Shown here: positions 25,666 through 36,480 of the stretch, piece after piece
Numbering within the stretch: position 1 is the first letter of the stretch
How the letters are laid out: every line of letters begins with the position of its first letter
DNA from: Triglochin maritima
Lineage: Eukaryota > Streptophyta > Magnoliopsida > Alismatales > Juncaginaceae
DNA: 64,000 nucleotides
Direction of reading: 5' to 3'
Assembly: GCA_963682175.1 (NCBI GenBank)
Contig: OY821771.1
Coordinates: 8,555,001-8,619,000 of the forward strand
Notes under the pieces: model-generated
What the model was told of the DNA's origin: nothing
The model's database searches: none
Seen by the model: only the letters and a program-made list of their open reading frames with translations
Program-made: the position numbers and the translations under genes

Positions 25666-27121
25666 GAGGATCAAGACTTGTTGTTAACACAACTCTCCAA
25701 CTCCAATTGTCTCAATACATTAGAGAGAAACCTCAATCCTCAAAGCTCCCAATTCTACACTCTTTAAGCCTAAACTTCACACATTTGATCATATACTCAT
25801 CCTACTCAAAGTGTGCTCAATTAGAGAGTGAATCCCACTCAGTTACAAGTGTTGTCAAAAGAAGCAAGAACTTCGGTGAAAGCCCGAAGTGTCCCTCTCG
25901 GATTGTGAGAGGAAGAATTCAAGCAAGCGAGGGTTGTTCGCGTTGCTTGTGGTGTAAAGGCGTTCTCTCCCGGCCCGGAACGGGGAGTGGTTAGTGAAGA
26001 CGTAGGCGGAGCTCGCGGAGTCGAGCGGAGCTTACAAGAGAGGACTAGGACCCGGGTGGGGTGCCGAACCTCTATAAAAACCGACGCGTCTTTTGTGGTT
26101 TGCATTGTCTTTCTTCATCTACTTGTTTGTTTATTCCGCTGCGCATTTGTTTGCTTAATCGAGTAGAAAATTAGGGATTAGATTAAAAGTGATTAGTGGA
26201 CCCATAACCCACACGATCCTACACGGGGGACATCTAATTTAAATTTTCTAGGTTTAACAACATTATATACACAAAATTATCTAAATTCCTGATATCTATA
26301 AGTACTACTACAACCTACAAAGGCAATTGCATTCCTAACATTTTCTAAGTATGGTTTAATTATTTGAAGTCTATCGTCTACTACCAAGTTCAAAGTATGA
26401 CAAACACATTTGATATGAAAAAATGAACAATCTACAAGTGGCTTACAATAACTTATAAGCATTCTTATTGCTGCATTGTTATTAGTAGCATTATCAAATG
26501 CAATTGCACAAATTTTATTTTCAAGAGAATTAGCTACGATGACATCTTTAATGTGATCAAATATAACCTTGGCAATGTGTGGATGCAAACTAGGTAAAAA
26601 AAATTATTTATTTAACAACCATGATTCGGGAAGCCATGCAAATTACTAAATATGCAAAGAAAAACTTAATTTTTTTTCAGAAAAGATAAAGTCATGATTA
26701 GGGTTGATTAACTAAAAATAACTACGAGAAAATATTAGAAAAGCCTGGGAAATGAAGAGAGGAGTCGCAAAATCAGCGGTCAGCGGTCTGCTTTTAGTTT
26801 TATGCTTCACATTTTAGCTCAAACTCAACTCGTATCCACCAAAATCAAAGCAATTAGAGAAAGATTAAAGATGATTAAAGAAGATTGGAATTTGGAAGAA
26901 TGGAAGAAAGTTGGAGAGAATTGTGTTCTGTGAAAAAAATGAGAGGGTTGGGGGTTTGTATAGGGTAGGGGAAGTATTTTAGGGATTAAAAAAAACCCAA
27001 CGGCTCTGAGATTCGTTGGTGTTGACGTCAGCGTTCCAACGACTGTTAGAGCAGTTGGAACAGTGTCATGTCGCGACACGATGGCCGGGACGCCGACCCG
27101 ACTCCCATGTCTACCTCAAAG

Positions 27122-28059
27122 TGTTATAAACTAATGGGGAATGTACATGAACGTTGTGGTGATGATGGTAACATATAGACAATGCGACAATGGTGAAGCT
27201 CGATATGGAATTGGATACTACATTTTCCTCCACTAGCGAGAGTTAGTCTTTAACTTAACTCCACAAACGAGAAGAATCGCTTTATCTTGATTTGTCTCCA
27301 GCAACTGATTTCTCCTTGGTACTTATAACCATTGTTACCAACGTAGAAAAGAATTATTGAGTTCGTCTGACTAATAAGTTCATTACACTACCACCTGAGT
27401 GAAGCTTAGTTGCCGCCTCGGAAATATAGTTCCCAAAATGACATATTTTAAACTCACCCAAATATCATTTTACACAGGAAAATACTGGGCGGGCTCATTT
27501 TTGGGCTCCTACCTCTCAACCTTCCATCACGTGGGTGCATAGACAATTCCATCCACTCGTAGGCCGCCACGTCGTATGCTTTGGGCAATTTACAATCAGT
27601 CCCCCAGCTTATGCCAAATAACCTCCAAACCACATTCTATCCTATTGTTTAAAGAGTAAATGGTTGTAATTATGACATTCTCTCACCACATTTAATGCAA
27701 GGTGATGGTGATGACGTTGACATTCTCTCCCTACATTTAATGAAAACTATCATTCAACCCTCGACCAAATTCAATTCTCATTACCTTCCCCCAAACAGTC
27801 ATTAATGGAATCCATAGGTAAACCATTTATCCAGATATAATTGTCTTTGTCTGGACATACATATAAGGTATCAAATAGCTGGACATTACACAATTATTTT
27901 GTATCATCACTTATCCAGACATGTATCATCCCACCTTTTCCAAATCAGTATGACGTCTGCAAATATATTGTAATGATTGATGACCTACTTATTGTATTCA
28001 ATGTCAAACTTAAATATCTACTTAAGATATCAATAGATACGACAGAAACAATTTAAAAC
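27122..28059. other. Intergenic spacer
   Basis: No gene or bounded repeat was recognised. The frame at 27841-28056 has no recognisable domain. Confidence 0.4.
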
Positions 28060-28349
28060 AAGTAGAGACAAGCAATGAAGAAATGATGCAAACAACAAAG
28101 GACACAAGTGTTTTATAGAGGTTCTGCCTCCCGCCTACTTCCTCTCTTCTAAGCTCCGCTCGACTCCACGAGCTCCGCTCATGGCTTCACTATCCACTCC
28201 CCATTTTGGGCTGGGAGAGAATGCCTTTACAAAGCAAGCTCCGCGAACAACCTCGCGAACTTGGTTTCTTCCTCTCACAATCCGAGAGAGATGTATTGGG
28301 CTTTCACCGAAACCTCTACTTCTTTTGACAAAAACATGAGTGGATCAAA
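28060..28349 (-). mobile_element. Family-B LTR fragment (3' portion), minus strand
   Basis: On the minus strand it contains TTTTGTCAAAAGAAG, CGGTGAAAGCCC, CTCTCGGATTGTGAGAGGAAG and the GGCGGGAGGCAGAACCTCTATAAAA leader in pieces, matching 25855-26110 of the reference B LTR. The left edge (about 28060) is ragged, without the usual TGTAGG terminus. The family-A LTR starts abruptly at 28350. The missing 5' part of the same B copy is probably 31326-32242. Confidence 0.7.
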
Positions 28350-30483
28350 TGAAGGATTTTGTGTCCCTATGTATGTATATATTTTCAAATTTTCTACATG
28401 CATGCAGGATCGATTATCATATTTTCGATGATTTATGTACATTATTCTATATACTATTTTAATACATAGTGATTTACATATATATTAAAAAAAGGATTAT
28501 ATCCAAAGGTTCTCTAAAATCTTTATTAAGATCCGGAGTTACGTTGCTCGTCGATTCGTCCGTTGATTCGCCTCCAAGTGTTCACCAAACTCTAAACAAG
28601 ATTAGAGAGAAATGAGCTAGCCAATTCAATCTCTAATTCAAGCTTAGAATCTAGCTAATAACCCCTTTAAAGCTCCCTAAGAATTTAATCTCCAAAAACT
28701 CGTAATAATTAATAGAAATTCGGATGGATTAGTGGAGAGGTTAGGGAGAGAGAGAATTTTACATTCACGTAAAACAAGTAGGGAGATGAGACCTATTTAT
28801 ACTCTCCCAACACCCACATTATGGGTTACCCACTAACCATGATCTCCTGCTTTTCTCTCCCTTAAACCAATCACAAATTGACACATAATCATCCGTAAAA
28901 ATGTTTGACCATAATTGGAATAAATCCAAGCCATGATCAACAATAATCTCTTAATAATTCTAGCAAAATCATGTCCACTGGTCGACCATAATTAAACAAT
29001 CGGTCAATCGATTGACAATTAATCGCGGTTTCGGTTGGACCATGAAACCGGGCGGCCGACCCATCAAATGCTACCAAAGCTACTGTGATGTTCCAGTCGA
29101 ACAGAACATAAACAATCGACTGATTCAACACCAGAATCAGCTACTGGAAATTTTCGGTCGGACTAAGCTACAAGTCGGTCGACCGATTGCTACCAAGAAG
29201 AATTTGCAGAAGCTCCTAGAAGGTTTTGGTTGACCAAACACATCCGTCTTGTCGACCGTTCACATACGTAACAACAATTGTGAATTTCCGGTCGACTGGT
29301 CTCCGAAAACGTTCGACTGTTTCGTCTAATTTTTGCTTTTATCAAATTTTGTATTTATATTTAACAAAATTCGATCTTTAGGGTTTTTAGCAAATTCACA
29401 TATCATGTAATATATTATCATATGTAATATTAAAACATTACACCCCATAATACATACATCTCATATGAATTTATTTATGATTCTAGTCATGACATTTTCA
29501 CGACATATTGATTTTATTGATTCACCACATGTATCCTCTTTCACATGAAACCTGATACATCATTATGAACACAAAATCAAGCTTCTTGTCTCCCAGTTTT
29601 GTAGTGTGACCTATAGGAGGACCTAAACTACATTGGCAGTGATATTAAACACTTAATATCACAAACTATAAGCGGTATCTAGCTACACATTATAGCTACC
29701 CAATTAACAAAGACGTCTTGTTCACTCGAACTAAGCACAATCCATTTAGTGACGTAATAACAACACTTGTGTCTATTCCTTGTCTCATGATATTAAGAAT
29801 ATTATATAAAGTAGAATCGTGTCACCTTTGTATTATATATTTATTTCTTGATCTTTTAAGCTAATTATAAATATGTAACTTAACACAAGTCACATTGTGC
29901 ACATTATAATTTCACTTTATCAAGGGGCCCAGTAATATCATCACTCAAGTTAAGTGGGGGCAATTATAATCTTTTGACGAACTATCTTTTCCAGCACAAG
30001 TCGTATTCAACTAACTATTGCCTTTATCACTATGCTTATCGATAGCTTTTGGCAATAATCAAATTAAACATTTCTCATGTGAAAAGACTTAAGTCTCGTA
30101 TCTTAGGATTCAAGACACAAGGAAACACTAATGACACATAACACAATTCCAAAATGTTTCATTTGCTAGGTCTATTCAATATATAAAAGTAACTGTTTTC
30201 CTCTTTTATATACTCGTGTCGTTAAATATTTGTAGAGCTACAATACTCTTTACCCAACACGACAATCTTATCTCGGTAATTAATGTTCCATGTCAATTAC
30301 CATGATTATAAATAACTTATGATTTATGTAAACCACTATCTTTTAGAGCTCTACGGTTAAGGACCAAAAATCTCTTCCTTAACACTTCTAAAAGACGTAT
30401 ATTAATCAACGAACAAAATGTTTGCACATTCAATTCTTAATAATTGACATATAAAAGTAAACTTTTAGAACACATTCCCTTCA
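28350..30483 (-). mobile_element. 3' LTR of a truncated Copia family-A element
   Basis: On the + strand it runs from TGAAGGATTTTGTG to ACATTCCCTTCA (2134 bp). Unlike the other family-A copies it is attached to internal sequence: immediately to the right is TCTCCCACTTG, the minus-strand polypurine tract, then Copia pol. GTCGACC-like sites (28980-29320) lie upstream, on the minus strand, of TATAAATAGG (about 28796). Confidence 0.82.
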
Positions 30484-31325
30484 ATCTCCCACTTGTTATC
30501 AAAGTTTTCTTTCACATACATTCTCAATATATAAAACGATAATAACTAGGATAATCATCTCAAATCACTCATCAACTCACTTCACATGGTTCCTCGGACC
30601 CATGGACTTGAAATGCATTTTGCCTTTGGCTTGGGATAAGGGTTTGGTGAATGGATCAACTGTGTTGTTTTTCGTGTCCACCCATAATAAATCTATTTTG
30701 CCTTCATCGATGAAGTCACATGTGACAAAATACTTGTGATCCATGTATTTCACCTTGTGATAGAATTTAGGATCCTTGATTTGCGAGATAGATGAACTAT
30801 TATCTCAACAAAGCTCTATTGGTCCCTCGCTCGAGGGAACTACCCCAAGCTCTTCAAGGAACTTCGTAATCCACACTCCTTCATTGCTCACTTCAGCAAC
30901 AACCATAACTTCTGAGGCGGTGATTGTCGACAGTAGTGGTTTGCTTCCAGCTATGCCAACTCACAGCTCCATCATTCAGAAGGAAGACATATCCTGATTG
31001 AGTCCTCATATCGTCGGGATCACTCGTGAAACTTGCATCTGAATAGCCCTCGACTATTAGCTCCATTTGTCCTCTATAAATAAGAAACTTATCTTTGGTC
31101 CGGTTAAGGTACCTTAGAATATTCTTGACCGCAGTTCAATGATTACGACCCACGTTGGATTGGTGACGACTTGTCAAGTTTAAAGCATACGAGACATCGG
31201 GTCTTGTGCAAGTCATCGCGTACATGATTGATCATATTGCTGAAGCATAAGGAATATCCTTCATGTACTCTAAGTCTTTACATGATTCAAAACATTGAGA
31301 CTTCTTGAGTTGCACACCTATACTC
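30484..31325 (-). pseudogene. Copia pol 3' remnant (RNase H end)
   Basis: Translated on the minus strand, this gives Copia RNase H landmarks: GYSDASFTSDPDDMRTQSG, then SWHSWKQTTT, and near the end VDPFTKPLSQAKGKMHFKSM, followed by a stop and the purine tract that abuts the LTR. Frame breaks are present and everything upstream in pol is missing. It defines family A as Ty1/Copia. Confidence 0.78.
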
Positions 31326-32242
31326 ATTGATTGATTGATTGATTTGTGTGTAAGATATACAAAATAAAAATCGTAGATCTGCAATTCTGTTCCTCAACGG
31401 TCGACCAAAACGGGACTAGCGGTCGACTGTTTCTTTAAGGATAAAGAAACGTTCGAACAAACTTGTGAACAGTCGAACCACTTAGGCTTTAACTTTAGTC
31501 GTCAGTCGAACCAGGTCAGAGTTTGGTCGACTGATCTAGGGTTTTTGGCTAGGATAAAGGTATATCAATCGAACAAAAAGAATGGTTTCGTTCGACCAAA
31601 AATATCAGGTCGTTCGACCAAAAAGAATGGTACTTTGGGCTTTAGAAAAGTATTCATCAAGTTGACCATTTCTGGATCAACGTTCGACCGGTGGCCAATT
31701 GTATTTTGTGGGTTGGGTAGATTTATACGAATACGACTGTTGTATAATACGACAAAGTTAACGGTCATCCGAAAATGCGAGAACGGTCAATCGAAAGGTC
31801 AAGAGCGACCGACCGGTGGAAATAGGAAAACTACATTTGGAATGTCTGTTATAATCAAGCGAACAGAGGGCTAAAGTCGGTCGACCAATTGACACAGGAA
31901 GTTTAGGTATTGGTTTAAGTGTATTTCCGATTAAGGTTTGGGTGATTTATTGGAGTCCAATTGACGTGTAATTTTGTGTGACTTCTACAAGGAACCTAGT
32001 GTGTATGTGAGTGAGTTTTAACTCTTGTATGCTCAAGTTTACATAAGTTCCTAAGACTTAAAATAAAGGCAAATTACATGTCCTGACTTCAATTCCAGTC
32101 TTCCTTGAGTCTTGATCATCTGTAGATGTTAGCACAATACAATATATCTTCTATGCATGATGTGTGCTACACTATAATTGATTGTGATTAAGATTAGGTT
32201 GATTAAATCATCAAAACTTGAATTAAGGCAAAAAAGCCAACA
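31326..32242 (-). mobile_element. Family-B LTR fragment (5' portion), minus strand
   Basis: On the minus strand it starts TGTTGGCTTTTTTGCCTTAA at 32242 and proceeds through the B-type body, with many half-decayed GGTCGACC sites (31390-31890). It stops at a TTGATTGATTGATTGATT tract at about 31325. It lacks the middle and 3' portions found separately at 28060-28349. Confidence 0.75.
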
Positions 32243-32604
32243 TATAGGGTGTCTATATTTAATCGTCTAGATATAAATTAACAAGTTTATGGAACTGATT
32301 ATTGGTGACAGATTGATGTCTGTCGTTTAGATTTTCACATGCTTGTGTTTGCTCGACATGTCAGCAAATGTTTAAACAAGATATATCGTAATCAAATATC
32401 TGGATATCCAGTTGTTCAGATATAGGTTGGTAATATGTCTACGCCTACAAAAACTTGTATTATTACTATTCTAGACATATAAGTTACCAGTTAACTTATA
32501 TCACCATTTCTATTTCCACACACTATTGTCCCTTCCTATGCAGATATATTGTCTTACACTTGTGCTTGTGCTTGTTGGACATGTCAAACATGTTTGGATT
32601 GTCT
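32243..32604. other. Short intergenic spacer
   Basis: AT-rich sequence between two family-B copies of opposite orientation. Nothing was recognised beyond a few ACATGTC words. Confidence 0.4.
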
Positions 32605-33755
32605 TGTTGGCTTTTAGACCTTAATCTATGTTTTGATGATTTAATTAACCCAATCTTAATAAGAATCAATGTAAAGTAGCACACATATTGCATAACAAAT
32701 ATATTGTTTTGTGCTAACATCTACATGTGATCAAGACTCAATGAAGAAAGGAACTCAAGTCAAGACATGTAATCAAGCTATTGAAGACATGTAATTTTGC
32801 ATTTCTTTTGAGTCTTAGGAACTTTGTGTACTTGAGCATACTAGAGTTAACTAACTACTCACACATACACATGGTTCCTTATAGAAGTCACACACAAAAT
32901 CTCAGATCATTTGGACTTCAATAGGTCACCCAAACTTAGACCGGAAATCACTAAACCAAACCTTAACTGCTTGTGCCAGTTTGGTCGACAGATTATTTTT
33001 TTAATCAATATTGATTTTAACTGCTCGACTGGTCGACCGTTTCACCTTTGGTTCAACCGTTCACTTAAGTTATAGCCATGTTCGTTCGACCGCCCCTTGT
33101 ACGGTCGACCGTTTGTTTCTAGAACTGTCTGGACCCTTTTCTGGAAAAAAAATCCGGTCGACCGTTTTACCCTGTCGGTCGGTCGAACTTAACCAGAACT
33201 GTGACTTGTGCTTTTCTGTTTTGTGTTTCTCACACATTCTTCTACCACTTTTGTCACAACGGCTATAACACCGTAGGAGCTTATAAATAGAGGATTGAAC
33301 ACTTTGTTTGGACAACTCTCCTACACACAATTGTCCAATACATTAAAGACAAGTCTCCCAATCCCAAAAGCTCCAACATTACACTCTAAGCCTAAATTCC
33401 ACACATTTGATCATATCCAAATCCTACTCAAAGTGTGCTCAAGCCAGAGAGTGTTGTTCCACTCAAGTTCATTTGTTAAAAAAGTAAAGGCTCCGGTGAA
33501 AGCCCGAAACATCCTTCTCGGATTATAAGAAGAGGATTCCAAGTTAGGCGAGGGTTGTTCGCTTGCTTGAAAAAGAAGAAGATTGTAAAGACGTTGTCTC
33601 CCAGCCCGGAACAGGGAGCGGATAATGAAGTCGTGAGTGAAGCTCGAAGTGTCGAGCAGAGCTTGCAAGAGAGGAAGTAGGCGGGAGGCCGAACCTCTAT
33701 AAAAATCCCCGTGTCCATTGTGATTTGCATAATTTCTTCTTCCTTACTTACTATA
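32605..33755 (+). mobile_element. Family-B LTR, 3' end truncated
   Basis: It starts TGTTGGCTTTTAGACC and follows the reference B LTR: a palindrome cluster at 32980-33190 (for example ACGGTCGACCG near 33101), GAGCTTATAAATAGAGGA at 33279, the leader near 33490 (CGGTGAAAGCCCGAA), and GAACCTCTATAAAAA near 33690. It then loses similarity near 33755, where a gypsy-type LTR begins. No matching TSD. Confidence 0.75.
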
Positions 33756-35339
33756 TTTCATTCATTCATTTGTGACTTATATCCATTATCTTGAACCTAA
33801 ACAATGCTATGTAACGAGTTTTATGTTTGAGTTTCAGGAATAAACAAGATTGAGGAGAAGAGGCATAAAAAGACCTAAAAGCAAGAAAAAAGACTGAGTT
33901 GTGAGACTTGGGGACTAAGATGCAATGAAGAATGACCCGAATGTAACCCCAAAGGACCAATGAGCAAATGAAGAAACTCCACACCATCATGATGAGTATT
34001 TTGACAATTAGATTCGGGTCGACACTCCTATAACCGATCTGAGTGCACCCCATGTGAAGAATTGAATAAATAAAGAACATTTCCGAAAATGGGTCGGATC
34101 TGGGAAAAAGTGACCGCCAATTAGCGTTTCGTTTGTCTCCGAATCCGACCCGGTTTCTCCAGGACATGTGTTATGTGTATTCTGGGAAGGTTTTATTAGT
34201 CCCACATCAGGGGATTGTCCTCGATTACCTTTTTTTATGGTTATAAATAGAACTCATCCTGCTCCTTTTGTATTCACCCATTGCTTGATGACATTCTCTC
34301 TACTTGGAGTAAGTCTTGGAGCAAAAACTCAAGGTGAAGAAGAATGCTACTAGTAATGTGAGTCACTTAATAAAATAATTTTTCATTGTTTTGTTCTCAT
34401 GTTGTTTCTTTTTTGTGCATGCTTAGCTTGGTCTTATTTCTTTGATATTAGGCTAAATTAGTTAGAATGTCTCCTTTCTTCTTTAGTTTAATTGCTAGAA
34501 TAATGTGTAGTGAGTAGATTCATCCCCTTTGGGGGGGGGGGGGGGGTGGTGGAGATGATGTTCATATATATTGTGAACTTTGGATGTTTGATTAATTTTT
34601 GATTGTGTAGACTTGCATGTTTTGTATCTTCATTAGGGGTATTTTAATCATCTACGTGTTAGGGAATTTTGATGGGTTTTGTCATAAGATTTAGACACTT
34701 CCCATGCTTAGTTTTTCTCATGTTTATTGACTGAAATTTCCTGTTGAATATGCTACATGTTAGTTATGTGTTTGTATTTGTGTTTGCTTGCTTGATTGAT
34801 TGAAGAAACTTTGTTTTGATGGGTTTTGCCATAACATTTAGACACCTCCCATGCTTACCTTTGTTCTTCAAATGAGTTTATGGTTTTTAATGAGTCTTGC
34901 CATATCTTTAGACACTTCTCATGCTGAGCCTAATCTTATGTCAATCAAGTAGTAATTGTCGATACGTTGTGTGAATAGATTGATAGGTTTTGCCACATCT
35001 TTAGACACTTCCTATGCATGAAGACACACACAACACACACACATACATGCTTACATGAATCTTTCATCACTTATTTCATTCCATATGTGCACACACTCCA
35101 CCCTTTAGGTGTTTCTCTTTCTGATTTCCAATCTTTCGTGCTTTCTTTCGTATTTCGTACTTATTCATTTAGTGTAGTTTAGCTTTAGCGTAATCACATC
35201 TTTTCTCCCTTTATTCGCCATCTGATTTCGGTCATACCAGAGGCTGCTCACCTCCCTGCGGACGACCCGTACTTGCCCTGTATTCACCGACGGTTGTGCA
35301 CTTGCGGTCTAAATTTTAAAATGTTCAAACACTATTCAA
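33756..35339 (+). mobile_element. Gypsy (Athila/Tat-like) LTR, likely solo or truncated
   Basis: It is similar to the reverse complement of 56605-58401: TTATATCCATTATCTT and CCTAAACAATGCTA near the start, GGTTATAAATAGAACTCATC (promoter), CTTGGAGTAAGTCTTGGAGCA, TTTAGACACTTCCCATGC repeated four times, and TGTGCACTTGCGGT near the end. A run of 16 G occurs at 34531-34546 where the related copy has a short CCCC run. Exact ends are uncertain. Confidence 0.65.
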
Positions 35340-36480
35340 CAAAAAACCAATACAATTTTATCCCGGACATGTCTCACTCCATTTAAGAACAAAAGAGAAC
35401 GCTGAAGAAGAGAAGAGTGGGAGGAAATCAGAGGAGGACAATGCCAGAGGACGAAACCGGAGGAGGAGAATGCTGACGGAGGACGAAGCTGGAGGAGGAG
35501 AAGGATGGAGAACGAGGTCGAAGGAGGACGAAGCTGGAGAAGTGAAAATACTGAAAGAGGAAGCCAAATGAGGAGAAGGTCGAAAGAGGAGGAACGTGAG
35601 AGGACGTTGGACGAGGACGAAAGTGGGAATGGAGGATGATGGAGGGGGGAGGGGAGGAGGAGGGAATGAGTGAAGGAATTTGGTTTTGAAATTTGAAATG
35701 AGATGAGAGAGATGATTTATATTTATGGAATAGTTACCTCTCATTAAGTGCACTATTAATTTGAGTGGATATTATTTGAGTGGATATTTTACAAAAATGA
35801 CTAAGTGCACTACTAATTTATGTTTGGAGTCCAATTTTGAGCTCATTATCACTTCTACTGTACACATAAGACATTACCAATATTAACATATTCGCAAGGT
35901 ATTTAAGAAATAGCCCACATGTGTTTCATTCCGAGTTTCTAGAAGCTAACGCCATGAGATAATTTTCATTTTACAGGACATAATATTATGACATATTCGC
36001 AAGGTATTTAAGAAAATTAACCACATGTGTTTCATTCGGAGTTTCTAGAAGCTAATGCCATGAGATAATTTTCCTATTAAATATTACCCTTTTCGAACAA
36101 AAATCCAACCAAAGCTTTTACATCCTTTTTCCACAAAAAGCAAAATCCAACCAAGATTATCGAATCCACGTAACATTGGAATCTAACCTTTCCACACTCC
36201 ACTCCAACCAACCAACCCACATTCCTGTCTTTGATCTTAAAAAAAATAAAAATCTACATTCTGTGTTTCCCCATAAAAATCTATGCAAATCCCTCCACAA
36301 CCACTATTTTCACCTCCACAACAAAAATCTCCATCTCCCACCTAATCACTCAAATTCCTTCTAGTGCTCTCCACACATATTCCTGGAATCTTCTGCTTTT
36401 GTCCTTTGGTTGCTCCCCTTTTACTCCCAACCACCCCTGGGATTCTCAGAAGTTTGCTGGAGGAGTTTGGAGTTTTAGGC
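35340..36480. other. PP2C upstream region with a purine-rich tract and a direct duplication
   Basis: No gene. 35392-35690 is almost all purine on the + strand. Two direct copies of about 83 bp start at 35886 and 35991 (see findings). The sequence from about 36080 to 36480 is A/C-rich and is probably the PP2C promoter and 5' leader. Confidence 0.5.
35886..36073 (+). repeat. Direct duplication, 105-bp period, upstream of PP2C
   Basis: ACATATTCGCAAGGTATTTA and ATGTGTTTCATTC and TTTCTAGAAGCTAA recur in the same order at 35886-35968 and 35991-36073 with few differences; a 22-bp spacer lies between them. Confidence 0.85.

Larger units (their letters stand above)
24713..26223 (+). mobile_element. 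Solo LTR, family B, TSD CGGGG
   Basis: The 1511-bp LTR runs from TGTTGGCTTTTTGGCC to CGATCCTACA and is flanked by CGGGG (24708-24712 and 26224-26228). It is the best reference copy of family B. It holds seven perfect CGGTCGACCG palindromes upstream of a TATAAATA box, then a leader with AAAGCCCGAAGTG and CCTCTATAAAAACC segments shared with copies at 12765, 28060, 31326 and 32605. No internal retrotransposon sequence is attached. Confidence 0.9.
24250..26588 (-). pseudogene. hAT transposase remnant, interrupted
   Basis: Read on the minus strand, 26588-26277 encodes the central hAT segment with DNATNN, HIKCVCHTLNLVV and LENVRNAIAFV. This matches the plant RICESLEEPER/Tam3-like region that contains one catalytic Asp and the CxxH motif. 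The family-B solo LTR then interrupts it. The frame continues at 24685-24443 (DQDWQICTIMLAFIKLF, TKRLSGQYYP) and further down as KYWN, then IMDPRFKL. The N-terminal zinc finger and the C-terminal hATC dimerisation domain are not recognisable. Stops and gaps make it non-functional. Confidence 0.8.
23928..27113 (-). mobile_element. hAT transposon, TSD CCTCAAAG, split by a solo LTR
   Basis: It starts TAGACCTGGG and ends CCCATGTCTA and is flanked by CCTCAAAG (23920-23927 and 27114-27121). Subterminal GTGTCGTGCCGGCACGG (left) and TGTCGCGACACGATGG (right) are GC-rich palindromes. Without the LTR at 24713-26223 the element is about 1.67 kb, too short for a full hAT, and its transposase is fragmentary, so it is internally deleted as well as interrupted. 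Confidence 0.9.

Noticed and set aside
35358..35753. 131-codon Pro/Ser-rich minus-strand frame
   Set aside because: Direct consequence of the purine-rich tract; biased composition keeps the frame open.
36364..36480. Longer N-terminus for PP2C starting at 36364
   Set aside because: The codon there is GTG, not ATG; the first in-frame ATG is 36481 and gives a normal PP2C start.
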